Source: Umbelopsis ramanniana AG (taxonomy: Eukaryota; Mucoromycota; Umbelopsidomycetes; Umbelopsidales; Umbelopsidaceae). Taken from it: a DNA stretch of 64,000 nt. The notes below the pieces were generated by a model that was not told the origin of the DNA, did not search any database, and was given only the letters and a program-made list of their open reading frames with translations. Shown here in pieces: positions 36,371-47,680 of the stretch; within the stretch, counting starts at the first letter, position 1; every line of letters starts with the position of its first letter. Location of the stretch: contig NW_026252093.1 in NCBI RefSeq assembly GCF_025399195.1, positions 124,001-188,000 of the forward strand, given 5' to 3'. Both the position numbers and the translations under genes were made by a program.

Positions 36371-39300
36371 CTAGCTATGACTACGAGTGCTCATATCCAA
36401 AGTACAAGTATGTCCACAGCCTGTGGGGCATTGAGAGTTATTTGAGAACCAGTCTCGCATATGCTCCAAGTGTCCGCCATGGTTACAACCTTGACACCAT
36501 ACATACAACCCTCGGACTGTTTGATGGCTGAGGAGAACGTGGATGAGCATTTGTATTAAGTGTGCTACCTCAAAGAGTCTAACAACGTACCATAGCGAGC
36601 AAGGGTTCAAAAGCTTGTGACACTTATCACACGCCCAAGACGCTCGAGCGGTACTCAGTACCAGTTTAAAGCAATTGTTGCACGCTATATTTATCGTAGT
36701 GGCATTCTGTAAAGAAAGTTAGCGAAACGGTAACAGGTCCATATTCAAACAGGCAAAAGTTTACCATATTGATAGTCCTGACTGCTTCTATCGGACAAGC
36801 ATTGATGATATCGGTAGCAGAAGTCCATAGCTTGAACCTGTGTAGCAAATCTAATTAAAGTGTTTAATAAAGAGTCAGCGATGTCGGTGTGTTGCAAGCA
36901 CCACTTGAATATTCAGCATGGATACACACCTATATAGCTTGTAAACCAATCCTCCAGTTGCTCTAATCCAACATGTACGTGTTGCTGGATGACAAGAAAT
37001 AGCGTGACACACATTTGAACGTCGCTCTAAATTGAAAAGGCAATCCATTAAAATCAAAGCATTCTCATTTGACTTGATAGCTCGTTCGGTCATATGTTGC
37101 TTACCTGTTCGGTGTAATATGAGAGTAAATCATTGACGATTTCTTGATTTTGTGACATACTAGATATCTCATTGCTCTCTGATGATGACGATGAGAGATC
37201 ATCATGATCTTTGTAATCATTTCCTCCTTGCCTTAACGATGTTTCTGAGTCCGTCTCACTTGCCGCATCAGTGCCGTTTACCGTCTTTTATCAAGAACGA
37301 AGGCCATGGGCAATGTCAGCAACATACTACGACATAAAGGTTCGACCCTTAAAGATTGACTTACATTATCTTCCAGTGCTTTAACATAGCCATTATCTGA
37401 TGCATTGACTAGGTCCCGCCGAATTACTTACTGTGTGGTGCTTTCTGGAAGAAGGATAATTTCTTACCTGAACTACTGGCTTCATCGTCCATGTCGGCAA
37501 ATAATAACTGTATAATCTTCCACGTTTGTGCCGCTCTGAATCTTTGCATGCTCCAAGCAATCTGTCATGAGACTGTGGATTAGGTGCATTCCAAAAGATG
37601 ACAACGTATAATCAACATACCTTTGCATTGGTTTCACAAGCCATTTTTATGTCTTCGCCAGATGTCACGTAATTTTGTGCAAAAACAGAGAAGGTTTCAT
37701 AATCAAATAGCGGTAGATGAGCAATTCCACAAGTTTGAGGGGGTATATATTGCAGTGGCTAACTCATGTGTTATTACAAGTTCTAAAAGGCGAGAAATGA
37801 CGCATATTTTATGTACTCACCATCTCATCTCCTGTGCTGGTTCTTGATCTACGTTGTTTTCTGTTCGCTGGGCTGGTCACTCCGGGAGTCGAGCTGTGGA
37901 TTGGGGTATAGTTGAGCTGAAATATCCCAAATGCATAACTGTTCAAGAATACTTACATTTCATCTACAAAAGAGTCTCCAGCACTCTTATCAATTGAGAA
38001 GACAAGATCACCATGAATGTTCCATCCAATACCATTTTTTCGTAAAAGTTCGATAGGCTGATAGGCACCAACAATGTCATGTCGCATAAAATAGCGATCC
38101 TTCGCACAAGAGATGATGGTATCGGACGAAAGCCATTGGAAGCCTGAAGTGAGACGCCTCACTCAGTAATTAACTCAAATATAACCTAATCTGTAGCTAC
38201 ACCCTACCTGTTGGCGTTGTACTATGCTCATCAAACGTATATTTTGCAATATTGGGCCGTCTTACATCCCACACATGTAGACCGTTGTCTGATAACAAAG
38301 CGCATGATGCGATTTCATTATCGTATCCAGGACGCCATTGTATTCGTGATACTGATGCCATGGTGCGAATGGTATACTGTGGTTTTCTGCTATCCGAGTT
38401 CATGTCCCACACCTTCATAGTCTCGTTACTAACTATATTTTCCGATAATATCGAGTAAATCTGTCAATGTACCTTGATGGTCCGATCTCTGCCTCCACTG
38501 GCGAGGGTTCTACCGTCGGAATGCCAGTCCACAGTCAAACAAGGTCCGTTATGAGCGCTGACTTTTCGATCGTATATAGGTTTTAGGTTACGCATATCCC
38601 ATTTCTACAACAGGACAGATTTAGTTGCCAATGTTTAGTTCGTCATCCCATGTAATTGACATACCTGAATAGTTCCCGTCTCAAAGCCCGCAGCGAATTC
38701 ATACGTATGCAACGGATTAAATTGGACATCTCTGACGCTTTCAGACTTTCCTTCGTAGCTGTACTTAGCCAACGATTTTGGGTCTCGCAAGTCCTACCAT
38801 CAATTAAGTATCAACACAAGTAGTTATCACTTTCATGCATGCCTCTGACAACACTAACCCATGCTTTTATGTTACCGTCTTGTGAGGCACTCAATAAAGT
38901 GAATCCACTATTGGGCTGAAAACAAACTCGATTGACAGCTCTGGTATGCTCGGATATAACACGATCTGTGGTAGCGGGAATCAGTATGATACGAATTATG
39001 AAGGCTCGCCATAAACTCTTGTTTCAATTTTACCTGTCTTTCGTCCGCTTTTGTTGAGATCCCATATAATGATTGCTCCGTTTGTAGCTGCTGTTGCAAT
39101 CTTGTTTTTCGTTGCTAGTGTGTATCAAAAACGGTCAATAGTGGTAACATGATCAACATCGAGGAAGTAATAGCATACCGTTATTTCCCCATTTCACGTC
39201 ATTGCTGCTATAATTGAGACTAAGGTTGCTTCCGGTTCGTAGGTTGATATATTCGGTAACCTCCTGCGTCGTAACATGCAGCACTTTTAGGACTATTTCA

Positions 39301-39621
39301 ATATCATAGGATGGTTTAAATACTAGGCTACGAAGTTATCAATATCTCCGTTAGATGAGCCATACCTTCACGTCCAGCAACTACTACATATTCCCCATCA
39401 GGTGAGCTGCTCAATGCATTTAATGCTCCCGGAAGTTGGTAGCGGAGAGGTTGGTAAGGTGGGGCGTTCAAAGTATCCATTGGGGATTGTGACTCCTGGC
39501 CGTCAGATTGAGAAGGTGTGGCGGATTCAGTGACAATGGTGGAATCAGAAGATAATCTTGACGGGTTAAAACCAGTCTGTGAGCCAAAGGTTGGAAACTG
39601 CCCGCGGCTATTGGCAGGCAT
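36371..39621 (-). CDS. WDR24-like GATOR2 / SEA complex subunit (Sea2/Rtc1)
   Basis: Scaffold of the GATOR2/SEA complex, which signals amino-acid supply to TORC1 at the vacuole. Many short exons run on the minus strand. The first are 39621-39366 and 39292-39179, and the frame can be followed to the stop at 36371-36373. The N-terminal half is a WD40 propeller: GALNALSSSPDGEYVVVAGRE, IIIWDLNKSG, FTLLSASQDGNIKAWD, TLASGGRDRTIKVWD and NGLHVWDVRRP. The C-terminal end is the WDR24-type zinc finger: CNNCFKLV, WACDKCHKLLNPCSLW, VWCQGCNHGGHLEHMRDWF and CPTGCGHTC. A Ser/Thr/Gln-rich head precedes the propeller. ATG 39621 is the first good start in frame; an upstream ATG near 39690 would need an extra splice. 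I did not fix every internal exon border. Confidence 0.87.
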
Positions 39622-39738
39622 CCTCACAAAGCCTTGCTCAAACTCAGAGAGCACCCTCACGTTGAAATTGATTTGGGTTCGAAAAATTGCATTTCACTGT
39701 CACGTTAGCAGTGCCTTTGACCAGTTTGCAATGCTTTC
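39622..39738. promoter_or_regulatory. 117-bp divergent promoter, WDR24 / PPTase
   Basis: The interval between the proposed start codons of two divergent genes. At least one 5' leader probably extends into it fully. No motif is assigned. Confidence 0.45.
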
Positions 39739-40825
39739 ATGCTCCCATTTGTGTTCCTAGCGGTTAATGTTGCCAAATGGTCTTCAAAAGAGGTTCGATA
39801 GCACACTGATATGAAAGTATAATAGCGCGTTCGTAACTGAGAAAGAGTTTTGTAGCTTGACTTAGGGTTGCAATATCTGCCGGTGCCGGAGCGCAACCGC
39901 ATTTTACGATTTCGGTTGAAGGCAGACCAGCATCGATCTCTTGCAAGTCAACTTTTGAAGAGATATCTTTTCTCTAAACATCTGAAAATTGCCTGGAACG
40001 ATATTTCGTTCAAGGAATCTGAATATGGCAAACCGAGCACAGTAAGCCTCTAACTTCATATCGTTTCCCGTACCACAGTGAAAGTACTCATCATTTGAAA
40101 GGCCATGGAGGTTGGAGAGAATGTAGATTTCAATGTATCGCATCATGGAGAATGGGTTGTTATTGGTTTATGCTCAAACGGTACGATTGGCGTCGACGTG
40201 ACCAGAAACGAAACACCGCACGAAAGCGTAGACGCCTTTATCGACTGTTTTGCTGATCAGGTTAGAGTTACCCCTTAAGAATATTCCATATTGTTCCCCC
40301 CTTGATATCAACTAAATCCCATTCTATTTCAGCTCGCGGAAGATGAATTGGTTAAGCTACACAGTGCCAAAAACGAGAACCAAAAGCTTCAGTTGTTTTA
40401 CGAAATTTGGTGCCTGAAGGAAAGCTATATCAAAGCTCTAGGAGTTGGACTGCACAAAGATTTAAAGTTTGTTAATTTTATGTCAAACAAGGTACACATT
40501 TTGAACTGTTGAAAGAGGCCATTGCTATGCTACTTACCATAGACTTCCATCTTAAAAGAATGCCGGAAATGATGGACAAAATGTCGTTGTACAGGACTCA
40601 AAGGAACCGGAAAACGACAAGACATTTGTATTCAATCTCTCATATATCGATCAAGAGCATCCTGTTGCGATTTGCACAAACGCTAAACTACAAGGATCTG
40701 AAAAAATACTGTCATCTTCCAGCTTAAAGATGGGACAAGAAAAGCATGACATAGAGAAGAATGGTTCACAATTTGATGTTATCACTTTTAGTGACATGGT
40801 ACAATTCGCTGGCAACCAAAAATAA
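39739..40825 (+). CDS. LYS5-type 4'-phosphopantetheinyl transferase
   Basis: Moves the phosphopantetheine arm of CoA to a Ser of carrier proteins such as aminoadipate reductase (lysine synthesis), fatty-acid synthase or NRPS/PKS. Five exons (39739-39792, 39856-40041, 40102-40260, 40333-40491, 40559-40825) give 274 aa. The N terminus has the family pattern NVAKWSSKE, then LPVPERNRILRFRLKADQHR and LLKRYLFSKHLKIAWNDISF. Catalytic motifs are FNVSHHGEWVVIG, IGVDV and FYEIWCLKESYIKALGVGL, whose Glu and Lys bind metal and CoA. The last exon follows WxFE-type sequence (KTFVFNLSYIDQEHPVAICT). The first intron donor, GTTCGA, is weak, so the exact first exon is tentative. Which carrier is the main target cannot be told from sequence. 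Confidence 0.88.
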
Positions 40826-40973
40826 AGAAAAAGATAACATATGAAAAATGCAAATCCAGCTCCACTGTATTGTCAATATGTACAAAGGGTTAAAATCGAA
40901 GTGCGCTGAAATCAGCTTTCGACCTTGAAGAAACAGGACGGTTGTAGTAAAGGCTAGTGAGGTTTTCAAAAAA

Positions 40974-43504
40974 TCATTTGATGGGTTTTGGGGTTTGGGA
41001 GGATGACTTCGAATTACCCGAGTCTAGAATTCTATTCGCTATGTCGATTGGTTTTTCGTCTGAAATGGAAGCAGGTAGTCCAGTGTAGATGGATTCTTCA
41101 GGCATGATAATAGAGCGATTTCTAAAAATTGCGCCAATTGAATCAACCCAAAGCTTTCGTCGTTGTATTGCCCAACTTCCCCCTTCTGGCAGGTTTTTCA
41201 TAGCTGTAGTGAGTTTGCGCTTCGATTTTGATTTCTGCGCGCGCTGTATATAATAACTACGTTAAACCCGAAGACTTAATGATAAAATGTCCAAGAAAAG
41301 AGAAAAAACGTACGTGATGCTTGACATAAATTTGATCAACTTGAGAATCGAGCATGTCCAAAACTTGCTGATATTGTTCAAATTGGAGTTGTTTCTCCAC
41401 TACAGCTGCAAGTCGAGCTTTTCGTTCATTATTTAATTTCAGCTGCTCCTTGAGTTCTCGTGAAAGCTTACGAAGCTCAGCACAAACTTCGTCGTCCTCA
41501 CGGTTTGACAAATCAAACTAGATGTAGCCCAAAATATGCGTGTAAGTGCTATATGTAGTTATGATCAATTATATCATCGATTGACTAACCTCATCATCAC
41601 CAAGCAGTCCAATATATCGTAATTCTCGTTGTAGCTTCTCTTCAAATTGTGTAAGTTCTTCTGGTTGGTGTTCTGTAATATCAGACCAACTTTCTCCATC
41701 TAAGTCATCGATATTGTCAAAGGTGTCATTTTGTCCTCCTTCAGTGCTGCTATCATCCACCTCTGCAGACTCCAATGTGTCTGGCGCTGGATCTTCCTTT
41801 ATCATACTGCTGATCAGTCGCTCGGTTAATGCTCCGCAGCTTAGATCTTCGAATAACAGTTGCTGGTCTGTCAGAGATTTCTCTGGGTATATATAATGGA
41901 ACTGTTCATTTCTGTCCAAATGAAGATCGCGAATATTATGCCGTGACGGTGAGAAATAAGCGGGTGAACGAGGTGAATTGAGCGATGGGACTAAGGACTG
42001 TTCATTCTCTACCCAAGTTTCAAGATAATGGCGACCAAGTGGAGGTATAACATGAAAATCAGGGTCATCCTCCTACCATTCGCAAGTTAGTTGCAAGAAT
42101 GCTTCCCAAACAAAGACAGGAAAAGCATGATTATCATACCTTTGCCATTAAAAATCTGCGGTCCTCCTCTGTCAATGGGTTGAAATATCCCTCAACCGCC
42201 GCCCAAAAGTTTTGTATTGGTACTTGGTCTTTTGCTTTGACTCTGACGAAATCGGGCTCAGAGTACTTTGGTTTTCCGCTTTCTTTCTTTCGCATTTTTT
42301 GCAAGTAATTGGGATCAGCATCCAATCTGTGTGCATTGACTGGCGCTGATTGTGCTCGCTCTTGAACTTTGACAGGTGGTGTTCCTCTTCCTGGAGTAGA
42401 TACAATAGACTTGGCAATATTGTTTTCATGAACACTTGCCGATGCCGAACGATGCTCCTTCAGTTCAGATGTCTTGTGAATTTAAGATCGTTAGTGCAAA
42501 AGTCGTCATATAGCGATGATAATTTAATAATTCGTACTGACCCTTTCTGCATTTTTTAATAATGTTGACGATAGTAGACTTTGTGATGGAGAGTTTTCTC
42601 GTTGAGATTTCGCTCTTGATAATCCGTGTATCTTATCTACAAATGATAAGACGTTAAACACCCACTTGTCAAGAATAACATGTGATGTGTTGAGTAATTC
42701 ATACCATCTGCCCCTGCACTATCTTCATTCCATTTCCGCTTCTTGCTGGGAGAGGATAGATTTGGTGAATTTGGCGACTCTTCCTTTATATCATGTCCTA
42801 CGATGTAAAATAAAATTATGTCAGAAGAACTGGTAAACACAAAATGAGTGTAATGAAGATCGTCCTGTTCTTACCTGTACTCTCTTTCTTGATATCAATT
42901 TCATCTTCTGAGTATGATTCTTGGTTTTTGCTATGTCCAGCGTCGCTATCTACTGATAGTAGCAATGAGTTATATATCCCGAACAATCAGTGTGTTAGCG
43001 TATGTTACCTTCATCAGTACTTGCGGACTTCTCCCTATCGCCAGTACTTTTCTCTCTGGCTAGTGAGGAGCTTCGGATTTGATTCGGAAGGCGCTTTTTA
43101 TTTCCCTTATCTTGTTCTTGTTCAGTTGAAGAGTCTCTACGTGTTTCTCGATCCCGATCGCGATCCTGTCTGACTTTATCCGATTCACTGCCTTTGGATC
43201 TTGCATGACGATCTGCCATATGTTTACCTTTAGACTGCTTTCCACCTTTCCTGGCTCTAGTCGACTTTTCAATAGCATGGAGATCCGATCGCAATTGTTT
43301 GATTCGTGCTTCGGATGTGGGTAGCAGTCGTTCTAATTCTAACTTAATCTTTTGCAGTTCTTTTGCAGAAGGTATGGTGCTGGAGACTGAATTAGCATTG
43401 CGCGATATTGCCAGTTGGTGAACACTTGGTGCAGCTGATTTAACCGCAGTAATCGGTGATGTATATTGAGTGAAGGCAATCCTAGATGGATGCTCTTCTG
43501 GCAT
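40974..43504 (-). CDS. NGG1: SAGA/ADA histone acetyltransferase adaptor Ada3 (Ngg1)
   Basis: Adaptor that couples Gcn5 and Ada2 to nucleosomes in the SAGA and ADA complexes in the nucleus. The gene is split into several exons on the minus strand from ATG 43504 to the stop at 40974. The N-terminal helical segment reads IPSAKELQKIKLELERLLPT. A long charged, Arg/Asp/Ser-rich middle follows (RQDRDRDRETRRDSS). The Ada3 core has VPIQNFWAAVEGYFNPLTEE, then FHVIPPLGRHYLETWVENEQ, the latter being the most recognisable family block. The C-terminal part carries coiled-coil-rich sequence (KLSRELKEQLKLNNERKARL) and ends NSKSSSQTPKPIK. It converges with the PPTase gene (148 bp between stops) and is head-to-head with the PQ-loop gene. 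Internal exon borders were not all fixed. Confidence 0.85.
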
Positions 43505-43630
43505 GTCAATGGAGAAAAATACTGGAGGTCAGTTGTGCTGTGATCGGCCAAATTTGAGCCTCTCAGGTAGAAAAATTTCCCACTCAAATAAATTTTTTGC
43601 CATACTTCTTCACTATTCTCCATTTCAGAC

Positions 43631-44619
43631 ATGGCAAATGCGACTCTAGAATTCGCTTTTTCCATGGTCGGGCTGGTATTCTGGTCTTTCCAGCTAGCTC
43701 CTCAAGGTGAACTTTTTGTATTGGAAGACTTCAAATTAAAGATGGACAGATTGACTTAACCCCCATACCCTTCGTACTCTTAGTTTGGAAAAACTGGAAG
43801 TTGAAAAGCACTGAAGGCCTCTCTACACCTATGATGATCATATGGGCGCTCTCAGGAATATTTCTCGGAAACTATAATATTGGAGCCAATCTTGCAGTTC
43901 CATTGTGGATACAGCCGCAAATTTTTGCTGTGATAGCCTACATATGTGCCTTGCAGACAATGTACTATCAGCGCAAGTGGTCCAGTACACTTTCTCTCTT
44001 TGTCCTCTTTGTAATATGTGTAATATCAGGTGCTATAGAGTACGGTCTGGTTACAGCTTTCCGAGTAAGTTATACATCATGGCATTTTCAATGCGGCATC
44101 CTTGTCCTTGGTATAATACGTATTAATGACAGGTCATAGGTTGCTCAAGATCGACAGGTTGACTGGGTTCACTGGTTTTTTGGTGTCATCCCAGTGGTGC
44201 TTATCATTATCGGATTTCTACCTCAATACTGGGATATATTCGTGGAAAAGAGGGTCCATGGTGTTTCGCATCTATTTCTCGCAATGGACTTTCTCGGTAG
44301 CATTTTCTCAATACTTTCTCTAGGCAAGTATCAAATTTTGTTTCGTCTTTACAGGTCAGAGATTTAAGTATCCTATTTTTTTCTTTTTACAGCTTTTCGA
44401 GATACCTTTGATGCTCTGGATGCCGTTAACTACGTTGCAGTTGCCGTTCTCGACCTGGGCATATTTTCGTTGTACTACATCTTCGAGTGGTATCATAAAC
44501 GAAAGGATAGAAAGGCAAGCGAGATTGACGTAGAAAAAGGTACAGATTCCACCGTTGTTGATACCGAGACTGAGGCAAACCTCCCTGGGTCATCAGCCGA
44601 TGTCGCAAGTACGCTATGA
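43631..44619 (+). CDS. PQ-loop repeat membrane protein
   Basis: Seven-helix membrane protein of the PQ-loop/SWEET-like class; relatives export amino acids or other small solutes from vacuoles. Four exons (43631-43706, 43784-44064, 44140-44323, 44393-44619) give 255 aa. Two PQ-loop motifs are visible. The first is FQLAPQVWKNWKLKSTEGLS across intron 1, and the second is IGFLPQYWDIFVEKRVHGVS. Hydrophobic helices fill the rest, and a charged cytosolic tail (EWYHKRKDRKASEIDVEKG) ends the protein. Intron 3 starts GCAAGT (GC-AG type); the only nearby GT donor would bring a stop after a few codons. Substrate unknown. Start codons of this gene and Ada3 are 126 bp apart. Confidence 0.88.
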
Positions 44620-44872
44620 ATGCCATTGCGTATAATGTAAGGTGTTGCATACCTGCACTTTTCAATATCTCATAGAACATGAACCTCCATCGCATAGAAT
44701 GTACTATATCGCCATATATTCGCTTTCTTAGTAACTATGATAGCGAACTTCTAGCCTTACTACTAATCAGCGCTTAACACAGACCACAACTATAATAAAC
44801 ACTTTTGTTGTATTCTAGATGATTTTTATTGACATTACAGACGCAGAGTCATTACTCATTAAGTTTCAAAGT

Positions 44873-45651
44873 TTAATGACGGCGAGATTCGGCAATAACG
44901 TTGGTAAGTTCCTCAACCTTTGCCTTAGCACGAACAAATGTACCAAGCTACATGTCACAGAAAGTTGGTTAGGTCAATTTCTGAAATTGTTGGCTGGAAT
45001 ATATCGTTAGAACTTACTCTCTTCTTGCAAAGCTTCTTGGCACGCTTGTCCTTGGAGTTCTTGATCAATTCCATGATACGACGCTCATAAGGAGCAAAGC
45101 CAGTAACTTCGCGGACGAGGTCACGAACGAACTTAGTGCGCTTGCTTTGGACCTATATGGACAAATGTCATAAGTATTGCGTTTGGATAAAGGTGAAATT
45201 GACAACTGAAGAATTGTAAATGCTGCGCGTGTTGACAGTCGATTTGCGACCAGACGTCTCGATGCTGCTAGTTACAGTCCGAGTTTGAACTGCAGTGGCC
45301 GGGATTTGGCTGACTTTTGTAATGTGGCATTCCATTGAATGTCAAATTCTACTGTCAAATGTCATTCCATGGAACTATTGGTCGGGAAGTGTTCGAATGA
45401 ATACTTGATGGATGGATGCATCCACGGATGTTCGGATATCGATGGTAAATGTGCTGCAAAGTAATCGATCATCGTAGTTGCAAGATATCTTCGGTCGGAT
45501 ATGAATGAATTCCGGAAGGAGAGCATAAAATGTAGCTAATTTAGAAATAAAATTTGATACGTACACCCTTCTTGTATGAAGGAGTGACCTTGAGCTCACG
45601 ACGAGCGGTGATGTGGCCCTTGTTCAGACCCGTTGCAATGCCAGTAGCCAT
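44873..45651 (-). CDS. RPL36: 60S ribosomal protein eL36, copy A
   Basis: Large-subunit ribosomal protein of 98 aa. Three exons on the minus strand (45651-45565, 45152-45018, 44947-44873; 87, 135 and 75 nt), all in phase 0. The protein starts [20 protein letters not shown]. It shows [20 protein letters not shown] and [20 protein letters not shown], and ends [14 protein letters not shown]. The first intron is 412 nt, unusually long for this window. A second gene with the same exon lengths lies 802 bp upstream on the same strand. Confidence 0.96.
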
Positions 45652-46453
45652 TGTTGAAAGAGAGTGCGAGAAAGAAAGAGCAAGGAACCTTTAGCGGACT
45701 TGCAATAGAAGTACGCATACGATTTCCATCCACACTCCTCCTGACAGCTATTTCAAAATATGGGGTATCGTACTGGGCATACTTTTTAAAACAGAAACGA
45801 CGTTTATGTTTGCAAACGATAGCTATGTTCAAGTAGCTCGCCATGGCCATACAAAGCTCGAAAACGAATATACTAGTTTTTTTGATCGCGAAAGAACGAG
45901 GATGCTATATATTTCGGATGGATATAAAAACGACCGTTTTCCACAGGCAATCAACATGATATATAGGTGGGAGTTTCTGGAAGTTGATACTATTCAACAC
46001 GCCCAGTTACAGATCTATTTTCATACGGCATAAAAATGGTAGCCCGTGGAACCTATTTCTTTGCTGATTGAAGTGCTATAATCCTTAGTTACTACCGTAT
46101 ACTTCCGGTCTGTGAACAGTGCCCCAACATATTGCTTTATCAATACCGCAGATAAGTCATAGGTCCACAATAAAGCTAGATAAAGCCAGCTTGCTACCTT
46201 AACCATATCGCTTGATTACAACGTTTTCTGGACTGTTCACTCAGTCAGAGATCACACTGCAACACAGTGGGTAAAAGGATTTTCGCTATGTTGTCTTCCT
46301 TCGTTTTCGTTTCCCCTCATCGACATATTCCCATTTCAATAGTGTTGGTAGTAGATAACCAAAAGAATGTGCATATTTTTTATTGTTGTCGTGTGTATGA
46401 ATCATATTATTGACACATTTATCCAACCTATGCCAACTCATATTGGAATACAC
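45652..46453. other. Spacer between the two eL36 genes
   Basis: About 800 nt with the promoter of copy A and the 3' end of copy B. Small open frames are present but show no recognisable protein. No repeat shared by both flanks was evident by eye. Confidence 0.5.
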
Positions 46454-47225
46454 TTAATGACGGCGAGATTCGGCAATGACGTTGGTGAGTTCCTCAACCT
46501 TTGCCTTAGCACGAACGAATGTTCCGAGCTAAATGAAAAGTGTAAGGGTTAAAAACGAGCTGGGTAAGTAACCCGGTCACAAAGTAGACACTTACTCTCT
46601 TCTTGCAGAGCTTCTTGGCGCGCTTGTCCTTGGAGTTCTTGATCAATTCCATGATACGACGCTCATAAGGAGCAAAGCCAGTAACTTCGCGGACGAGATC
46701 ACGAACGAACTTGGTGCGCTTGCTTTGGATCTATACAGAAAGACGATAGAAGGTAAGTTTGATGTTTGATGCAATGTGACATTTCTAGTAAGTAAGGTTC
46801 TTTGTCGTCAAATAGTCGAAAGTGGGATCTGCGTCAGGGCATTTTACATGAGATTTCAGTTGCCGGCTTCAATAGTTGCTCACTCACAAAATTGCGGCAA
46901 AGATGCTAATTTTGCAAATTGAGCTGCCATTATTGATTGCAGCCGTGTTGAATGTGGCGAATGTTGCAAAATTTGTGTAAAGTCGCAAATTGTCTTTGAT
47001 GGATGGACGTGTTCGCTTGATGTAGACTACAACAGATTATATGTTGATGATATTGCCGTTGGTTTCGTTGATCGAAGATGTATCTATCATCCATCCATCC
47101 ATCCATCCAATCGAAGAAAAGAGTAGAATGATACGTACACCCTTCTTGTAGGAAGGAGTAACCTTGAGCTCACGACGAGCGGTGATGTGTCCCTTATTCA
47201 AACCGGTAGCGAGTCCAGAAGCCAT
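46454..47225 (-). CDS. RPL36: 60S ribosomal protein eL36, copy B
   Basis: Tandem paralogue of copy A, 98 aa. Exons 47225-47139, 46730-46596 and 46528-46454 have exactly the same lengths (87, 135, 75 nt) and phases. Protein differences seen are few: MASGLATG versus MATGIATG at the start, and Ile instead of Val at the second exon border (KKG-IQSKRT versus KKG-VQSKRT). Exon 3 is almost identical at DNA level, while the introns look unrelated. The first intron carries an ATCC microsatellite at about 47088-47108. Confidence 0.96.
47086..47110 (+). repeat. (ATCC)n microsatellite in eL36-B intron 1
   Basis: Five to six tandem CATC/ATCC units in a row near the 5' splice site of the intron of the minus-strand gene. 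A shorter GATGGATGGATG tract occurs in the corresponding intron of copy A at about 45408-45420. Confidence 0.85.
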
Positions 47226-47680
47226 TATAGGGTGAAAAAGAAGGTATTCAATAATGGATTGCCTAAGTGATTTTACACTCGCACTGGCAGCCAGCTAGGT
47301 GATGTCAGAGAAATTTTCCACCGCCTTCAAAATTTTATTTTGCTCCGCAAAATCAGGGCTATTGGCCTCATCCTGCGGGGATTGACCCAATCATCAATGG
47401 AACTAGCAAAGACCATGCCATTAGTGTAACAACAGATGCTTTTGATTCTGCGGATAGACATTTTCAGAAAATGGATATGAGCCTGCCATCAAACAATCAT
47501 AAGCCTATTACTCACGGTTTAATCGAAGAATGTCAGTTGATATGCCTTCTTAATTATTGCCCCGCTCCAATAGTGGTGTGGTTCAATGTAGCCAGCTGTA
47601 ACCCAAGCGGCAAATCCTACAATTACAAGTGTCGAATCGTGAAGATACAAAAAATATGATGCTAGTATTTTATTAATTTA
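47226..47680. other. eL36-B promoter and UBTD 3' flank spacer
   Basis: Intergenic between two minus-strand genes: the promoter of eL36 copy B lies at 47226 onward and the 3' end of the UBTD-like gene near 47680. No gene is supported. Confidence 0.5.

Noticed and set aside
44343-44355. Alternative acceptor TACAG in PQ-loop intron 3
   Set aside because: It does not keep the reading frame into AFRDTFDALD; the acceptor at 44392 does.
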